Shown: positions 57,481-64,000 of the stretch, in pieces
Position numbering within the stretch: the stretch's first letter is position 1
Layout: every line of letters starts with the position of its first letter
Assembly (NCBI RefSeq): GCF_004799145.2
Contig: NW_021636368.1
Location: 372,001 to 436,000 of the forward strand
DNA length: 64,000 bases
Direction: 5' to 3'
From: Neltuma alba
Lineage: Eukaryota; Streptophyta; Magnoliopsida; Fabales; Fabaceae
The notes under the pieces: model-generated
The model's database searches: none
The model's input: the letters and a program-made list of their open reading frames with translations, nothing else
Told to the model about the DNA's origin: nothing
Program-made: the position numbers and the translations under genes

Positions 57481-60400
57481 TAAGGGCTAATTCTTCCAGA
57501 AGTATCCCCCTGAGATTAATATAGAATAAGGAGGAAACTGAATTCCCCACTACAAGTAAGACAAGAATGATGAACAGTAGTTCATTGAGAAGATGATCAG
57601 GGGCCTAAGACTGGAACTGAGGAAAAAGTAGCCCCAAGGCAAAGTGGAAATTACAATAAAATAGTGAAAGTCAACTGAATCACTGAGAGTAGTTAAGAAT
57701 TGTTATGATCATATCGGGACAACGTCGAGGGTCGATAAATCTTAGGCAAAGATGATGATTAAGGAAACTTTCAATTTAGTGATAGTCCAAGAATGACATA
57801 CACCATGGAGAATCGAACATTGTTAGATGGGCCTAGAATTATGAAAATTATGGGAGAAGTTATGGAGACTGGTGATACACAATGGATCAGAATTTATATT
57901 TTCAATTCAAAAAACCAGACATTTTACAAGGGAGTATTGCCCTGAGGGCAGATGAAAGCTAATAAGTAGCCTGAGATGACTTGAGAAATAATTTGTATGA
58001 ATAATTGCACAGGGTACAATGTTTAATTTGAGCGCCAGCCATTTATTTCCATCGTATGGTTATGATTGGCAAATGGACTTTACTGGGAGACATTGTCATG
58101 TGATCTTTACTAGCACTAGAGCAGTGACCTCTAGTATGTTTAAAGTATATTGTCTGGTATATGCATTGCCGCACTATCTTTGATCTGATATGCATACCAT
58201 CTCATGATATTGATTGAAAACTTGCCTGAATTGATTTTTATTTAATAGTGTTCTCCTCAACTACAAAAACTTGAAACTTAAATCTTTCCTCCTAAGGAAC
58301 TTGTCTTTTGCCTAGAGGTAAGATCAAACCTCACTAGGGTGACCCCGATAGAGAAAGGTATGAGGTAGGATTTCCAAAGGTATATGATAACTCTTTAGTG
58401 TAGGCAGAAATAGAAAGTGGAATAATAATTTAAACCTCGAGTAATTACTGTAACCTCGAAAGACGCAAGGTCATAGGACGGAATGTTTGACGTTTGATAG
58501 ATCCTTGAATAGTGGTAGAAATCCCTAAGGGATGGTAAACCAAGAGGGATAGAAATTGAATGATTTTGAATGGAGAATTAATGATAAGTTAGATGCCTAA
58601 CTAGATACGACACAGCAAGGTGATTAAACCATTGCTATGTAATGTAATTAGCATGTGATAATCAATTTCTGACCATGAGAATGTTTGGTCAAAGAATAAA
58701 GAAGTTACAAAGGTCGTGTCAGGCAAGATCTCTCTTGAGGATAAAGTCAAATACAAATAGATGAGAATGTGATTGTTAATGGTTGCTTTGGGAACTAATA
58801 CGTAATGAGAAATGAATGAGTTCTCAATGGTGCCTAAAGCCTGAGGATGCTCGAATATTGATAATGTTAGGGACCATATGATATTACCTGGTATCCCTAA
58901 ACAAGTACAAGTATATAACCAAGGCACCTAGGATAATATGAAACCAAGAGACAAAGTTCCCAATAAAGAATGCTACTACCTATGGAGTTATATAATGTTA
59001 GTAAAGAGGCCACCTTTAATAGGGATATGGCATTAAGAAGTATACCTAAATAAAGATTAAATATAAGGAAGGCCTTGTCCACGAAGTACCTCTTTGAAAG
59101 TAGATATGATTCTCTGATGTAGAGTTGACGTTGCTCTACTGAGAACGAGCTGTTGTCTGAAGGAAAGGGAAGGAAACAGTTACGATGAAGTTGACAATGA
59201 TATGCCTTCGATCAATGGCGTTGAAAATAGGGGACTGCCAATTGCTTAGTATGAGCAATACATTCGCCACAAGGGTAAATTATCTAATGAGAATAAGGAA
59301 GACTGTCAAGCCAAAACACAAAATGAATCTTATCCTGAGGAAAGCAAAACTGGTTCAGAGTAATGGAAAAAGTATTATGAGGTAGATACATAAAACTCCT
59401 TGAGCTTAACAGGGTACCATGGTATAATGACAGGTAATGAGAACATGATAATGTAAGCCCTCTCCCAATACTGTTTAGAATTGATAAGGGGCAGCAAGGA
59501 CTACAAAGTCCTAAGCCAAGGTAGGTTGACATTAACATGATGATAAGCTAATGAGCTCTAGAAATGAGCTAAAACCTAGAAATTCAAGAGGCACCATGAA
59601 AGGAAGTAGCATAAAGTAGCCAATTAAAGGATTAAAGGGATATGACTAAGTATGGTCTGAGGAGACAATATTAGTATCTGTGATCAATCTTGGGGAATAA
59701 TCAGTCAGGTTATCCACTAAGTGGAGGTGACTTATTTTATTACTCAGTCTTGTGGTCTAAGATCTTTTAAAGATCTTAATATGGCAAATGATGATGACGA
59801 TGATGATAACGAGAATAACAAGGATGATATTCCAGGGTCACAGTAGATCTTAAAGAGGCTTGTAATAGAGCACAGTGACTCTCGAGGTCATAATAGACTA
59901 AGCCTAAAAGGAAGATGCTAAGCTAAGAGGGTGAGACCTCTCAAGACACAGGAATAAGATGATATACTAAGCTGAGAGGGTGAGACCTCTCGAGATATAG
60001 GAAGAAGATGACACGTTAAGCCGTGAGGGTGATTCCTCTTGAGGCTTAATAACAGGATGACCAGGGATGAGTTTAAGATATAGAAGCCCACTCTAATGGT
60101 TAACTAGTACTGAGAGAGTACCCTTGATTTCCCTATAGATACCATTCTTGTCGATTAGGCCAATAGCTATAAGTTCTGAACAATCAAAAATTAAGGCAAG
60201 TTAATTATGAAATAGAAAGGTGATAACAGTTGTTATTCCATCGTATAGAGGACTAGGTGTAAAGCCTTATATGGTAGGAAATACTGATCACCACTGTAAT
60301 AGACTGGACTAAGTATAAGCAAGTTTACAGTCTAAGGGTGATGAATGAAGTAAGAAGGTGAATAAAGAGGATTGATAAGGATGGTCAACCGCATATAGCA

Positions 60401-60539
60401 AATAGAAAGGACATGCGGATAAGGATATGCGGTTATGAGAAAGAAACCATTAGAGGTAGTGGTTGGAAATATTAACCACAGGAATGGGTTAAACCCCTAA
60501 GGCAAAATAGTTAACGTTGGATACCCTCCCAAATTTTGT
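57481..60539 (+). pseudogene. degenerate gag end and pol of element L
   Basis: By position this should hold the zinc knuckle, protease, RT, RNase H and integrase core. I could not find a convincing catalytic motif, since every frame is closed by stops within a few dozen codons. A block near 59700-59760 (CCACTAAGTGGAGGTGACTTA) also occurs in the minus-strand element near 8085-8105, which supports common descent. A GAT microsatellite lies at about 59788-59815. Confidence 0.5.
59905..60052 (+). repeat. 50-bp tandem repeat, three copies
   Basis: The core AGAGGGTGAGACCTCT recurs at exactly 50-base steps (ends near 59940, 59990 and 60040). Copies share the surrounding AAGATGATA-CTAAGC and GA-ATAGGAA words, and the third is more changed. 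The core itself is a near-palindrome (AGAGG...CCTCT). Confidence 0.75.
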
Positions 60540-60877
60540 TAAAAGATAAGAGAGCAGCTTATGAATTGGCCCTACCCCTTAATTATGATCAAATACACGA
60601 CGTCTTCCATGTTTCTTAACTAAAGAAGTATCAACCATTTCTTTATCATGTTTAAGAAATGAGGACCTCACGCTACAAGGTAACTTAACATTTGAAGTAA
60701 AGACTATGGATTAGCGAATTAAGCAGCTGCAAAGTAAAACCTTCACGACAGGCTAAGAAGATCTAAGAGGACTTGACACAAGAGGAAACAGCATGGGCAA
60801 AGGAAGATGACGTGAAGTGTAATTAATTGAAGCTTTTCCTCTAGGGTATATGTAAATTTCGAGGACGAAATTTATTT
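60540..60877 (+). pseudogene. integrase tail of element L
   Basis: It reads AAYELALPLNYDQIHDVFHVS, a stop, then LKKYQPF, matching the Tekay integrase end (compare element C). The expected chromodomain follows near 60700-60830 (IKQLQSKTF-like, then a Glu-rich end) but is badly decayed. TTTCGAGGACGAAATTTA at 60857-60874 is the shared 3'-end signature. Confidence 0.75.
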
Positions 60878-60891
60878 AAGGAAGGAGGAAA
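60878..60891 (+). promoter_or_regulatory. polypurine tract of element L
   Basis: AAGGAAGGAGGAAA stands immediately before LTR start TGTCACATCC. It confirms the plus-strand reading of element L. Confidence 0.85.
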
Positions 60892-63800
60892 TGTCACATC
60901 CTACCAAATTTAACATTGATAGAGGGAATAAAAATTTAAGTCAAGGGCCAATATGGAAGGTAGACTAGCTAATCAAGCTAGGCATGACATGAGATCCGGA
61001 TAAGGTTCAGACAGACATTTTTGAAATTTTCGGTCCAAGAAGGGCAAAATGGGGAAATTTAGGAAAATTTCCAAAAAATTCTCAAAAAATAGTAAAAAGG
61101 TGAATTAGAGGTTTTGGAACCTCAATGGAACCCTAAAGGTGAAAATGGTATGAAAATAACTTATTACGGAATTTCTTGAAAACAGAGAGGCTTTTGGGGA
61201 AAACAGTGAGAAGTTGAAGGGAAATAATTATTTTAAATAGTTAGAGGCCTCAATAAATCCAGGAAAAATATGAAATAATTATATAAATATTTATGAGAAT
61301 TTATAAAATTGATTTCAGGCCTTGAAAGCCCAGGAATTAATTTTAGGGATTTATTTTCCCACAGTTTTATCGATAAAGGCCTAATCAAGAAAAATTCAAA
61401 ATAAATAGTTAGAGGTGGAGAAAAATCCTAAAAATTTCCAGATCTTGTCCTTATATCAAAATAGGATTTTATATGGAGAGAAATTAATTTTTGGAGGCCT
61501 AAAAAATTATAGAATGTTACTAGTGAATAGTAACCGATAAACTGCAATATTCCTTGGAATTGATATTTATGAATGGGCCCTCTTTTTTCTTTCTTTTTGG
61601 GCCATGGAAAGGCCAAAATTTCATGCAAATAAGTGGCCTAACAATTAATTGTATTTAGACCCAATTTCATGAAAATATCAGTAGGAAAGTTCTAGAGACC
61701 AACACTTGTCATAATCTGAAAATTGGGACATTAGATGACAGTCACATCCATTTTACTGGCCAAATTTTGCCCATAGATGAAGGGGAGATGTCAGATTTAT
61801 TTCTCTATAGATACCTCCTCATATTACTTGAAATTTGACCAAAGTAGAAAACCATAAGAGAGGTGCTACTAAACTGAATTCTTGACCTTAGAAGAGAGTC
61901 TCCAACCATGCAATTGAAGGGAAAAACCAAGGAACAAAAAACCGGACCGGACATTAAACCGGTCAAGACAGTGGGTTAAGGGTTACTGGTCGAACCGAGG
62001 TCGAACCGGGGTCGGACCGGTCATATTAAAATAATATAATTTAATTCATATTTAACTAACTTACTTTTTATATTTAACTAACTAACTTAATTTTTTTAAT
62101 CTAGTCGAATTAATTAAATAGATCTTATATTAAAGATTGGAGGAGTATGTTATATTGAATATTTGAATGAGATATGTTAATTTTGGATTCAAGAAAGAGA
62201 AGAATTAGCGAGGTCCATTATACAGATAGCACGAACGGACAGTGGAGAATTATCTTGGCAGCAGCAGACTTGAGCAAATTGATCTTGAAGGCGCGACTCT
62301 TGTTTCTCCCGTGACAGCAGCAAGAAATGTGGAGCAAAGCATATTATATGTTGCTAAGAGCAATCTAACCAGCGAGCAACCGTGAGCGTTAGGCTTCATG
62401 ATTTTCCTCCCTTGAATCCAATTCAGGGATTTTCGGTTTCAGATTTGCCGTAGACTGCGAGGACGTTGAGGGAGATCAGACTAGCTACGACTGCGATTTT
62501 GGAGCTCTGCGGAACAGCGACCTCCGCCGGAGACTGTAGTGCCGTCGGCGACGCTAGGGAGTAGGGACTGATTTCGGTTTGAGGGAGGGAGTCGCATGAG
62601 CTGCCGCCGGGTTCAGTGTTCAGGGGAGGGAAAATGGGAATGGCCGACTCGCGAGCGGAAGGGAACCAAACCACCGAAGAAGAGAAACGACAGCGTTTTG
62701 GGGTGCTAACAGGCAAAAAAAAAAAAAAAGGCCAACCGGCCAACCGGGAAATACCCGGTTCAATCCGGTTATGACCGGTTGGACCGGTTTTTTCCCGGTT
62801 CAATGGTTCCCCGGTCAAGCAGCTCATCCGGACCGGACTGGAGACCGGTTCACCGGTTTTCCGGTCGAACCGGCCGGTCCGGTCCGGTTTTTTTTTCCTT
62901 GGGAAAAACACCAAGCTCTGATCAAGGATTGATTGAGGTAAGGTTGAGCTTTGTTTTGGTTGAATTTAAAGCTTATTTTGGTTGGAATTTCAAGTTGTCT
63001 TCCAAGGGTAATATGTTGTTCAATTTTGGTTGACATGAAGAATCATTAGGGAAGGATAAAAACCATGATTTAAGGTTGGAACTATATGCTTAATGAATTT
63101 TGGAAGAAATCAAAGCTAGAATTATATAGCACTCTGTTCGGCCATGGCTTGTTCTTGGGGTAGGAGTTTGTTTTGATGTGTTTTGATGATTCCATTGAGT
63201 TTAAAAGGTGTTTTTGTGTAGGGAAACACTGAGGGAAAGTGATTGAAATCATTGGAATCAAAAATAAAATTTTTGGAATATATACTACCCTATTCGGCCA
63301 AGCTTAAATGAAAAGGAAGGAGTTTGATTTTCATAAATCTTATTTGATATTTGGATGCAACATGAAAAATTGTGTAGAAATGGACCAAGAGATTAATGGA
63401 AACAAAGAGGGAATAATTATGTCAAAAATCAAGGAAAAAAGGGTTTAATGAAGCCTAATGTCAAGCATTATATTTGTGCTTGAATTATTGATAAAATGGA
63501 ATGTGTTTATACATGAATTGATAGGTTTTGTGGAGAGGAAACAAAGAGACCATTAACCTCTTGAAGAGGCCGAGTTATATCGAGTGTAAAAGAGGTAGCT
63601 TTGAATCTAATTTGATTGTTTTTCTTGCTTACTTAATGTGTATGTGTTGCTTGCTTTGTGTTTCTATGAATTGATTGGCTTATGCTATGATATGGAATGC
63701 TTTTTTATATTTGATATGCTTTGGCCAAATACACATTGACATGAAATGTGAATATGTATTAATTTCCTTGATGGAATAATGTGCTTTTCATGGTATTGGA

Positions 63801-64000
63801 ATTGATTATTATACACTGTAACATGTCACATTTTGTGGAGCCTGATCAACATGATAATTATGATTCATTGCTACTAAGATTTCTATGAAATCTCACTCCC
63901 CTTAATGTATAAACATTAGTAGGAACCTCAAGTGATGTTGCCAAGGACAAGGAGAAAGGATTAGAAGTCATATTGGAAGAGGATTAAGCTTAATGTCATT
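60892..64000 (+). repeat. 3' LTR of element L, incomplete at window edge
   Basis: It starts TGTCACATCCTACC. A non-autonomous hAT element is inserted at 61928-62901. After that the blocks seen in reverse in other gypsy LTRs appear (ATTCGGCCAAGCTT, TTTGGATGCAACATGAAAAAT). By comparison with the 5' copy about 690 bases remain beyond the window. Confidence 0.85.
61928..62901. mobile_element. non-autonomous hAT element, 974 bp
   Basis: The ends are CAAGGAACAAAAAACCGG and, inverted, CAAGGAAAAAAAAACCGG. The exact 8-bp duplication GGAAAAAC flanks it (61920-61927 and 62902-62909). CA...TG ends and 8-bp duplications define the hAT superfamily. Subterminal regions are packed with CCGGTT and GACCGG words. 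No transposase is present. The interior 62200-62700 is GC-rich against an AT-rich surrounding, and a minus-strand frame of 163 codons (62914-62423) crosses one end. Because that frame reads through the terminal repeat and A-run, it is unlikely to be a real gene. Confidence 0.93.

Larger units (their letters stand above)
55085..64000 (+). mobile_element. plus-strand Tekay-like gypsy element L, 3' end beyond window
   Basis: It has a truncated 5' LTR, tRNA-Met type primer site, gag, heavily decayed pol, integrase tail, purine tract and most of the 3' LTR. The 3' LTR runs off the window end; its last 260 bases match 55085-55345. The two copies differ at roughly one base in twelve there by eye, so it is an old insertion. 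It is the only long plus-strand element here. Confidence 0.85.

Noticed and set aside
59785..59835. GAT-rich run as an acidic protein tail.
   Set aside because: It is a short microsatellite within decayed pol sequence, with stops on both sides.
62423..62914. A 163-codon minus-strand frame rich in Pro, Ser and Arg.
   Set aside because: It reads through the hAT terminal repeat and a poly-A/T run and matches nothing I recognise. GC-rich sequence has few stops by chance.

Overview
This is nuclear DNA from a flowering plant, most likely a eudicot, although no host gene is present to fix the species. It is AT-rich and consists almost entirely of nested, decayed LTR retrotransposons with two DNA transposons. 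I found no intact protein-coding host gene, rRNA, tRNA or CRISPR array. Every long reading frame is a retrotransposon relic or a shadow of one. Plant identity rests on the element clades (chromodomain Ty3/gypsy of Tekay type, Athila-type gypsy, SIRE-like Ty1/copia with an extra ORF) and on a fragment of plastid psbD.

Layout. (1) 1-21046: one minus-strand Ty1/copia element holds the 3' LTR (1-523), an extra ORF3, and reverse transcriptase/RNase H (19850-21046). Its ORF3 carries an in-frame piece of the chloroplast psbD gene. That piece was split by a complete minus-strand Tekay-type gypsy element (4005-17634, target duplication CCAGC). A gypsy solo LTR (1294-3929, duplication GAACA) sits next to it. 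The 5' LTR of the Tekay element is itself split by a 3006-bp Copia-type solo LTR (13854-16859, duplication AAGAT). (2) 21047-28260: 3' half of an Athila-type element (A), with LTR, env-like ORF and integrase tail. (3) 28261-34492: a truncated chromodomain gypsy element (C), broken by a plus-strand solo-type LTR (E). (4) 34493-43591: a second Athila-type element (D) with two LTRs, PBS, gag and protease but no recognisable reverse transcriptase. (5) 43592-50627: gypsy LTR G carrying a 1032-bp Mutator-like element, LTR F (inverted relative to E), and an Athila protease remnant. (6) 50628-55084: a staircase of gypsy LTR pieces (I, I2, J, K), each keeping its left end and lacking its right end. (7) 55085-64000: a plus-strand Tekay-type element (L), whose 3' LTR carries a 974-bp non-autonomous hAT element with an 8-bp target duplication.

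Nothing here is a cellular pathway. The most notable observations are the in-frame psbD capture inside a retrotransposon ORF and two unrelated retrotransposon families that each carry clusters of a family-specific palindrome (ATCGAT type in Copia, GTCGCGAC type in Athila). Both families also carry a similar extra ORF downstream of pol. Positions of degenerate domains were read by eye and are approximate; ends with target duplications are exact.
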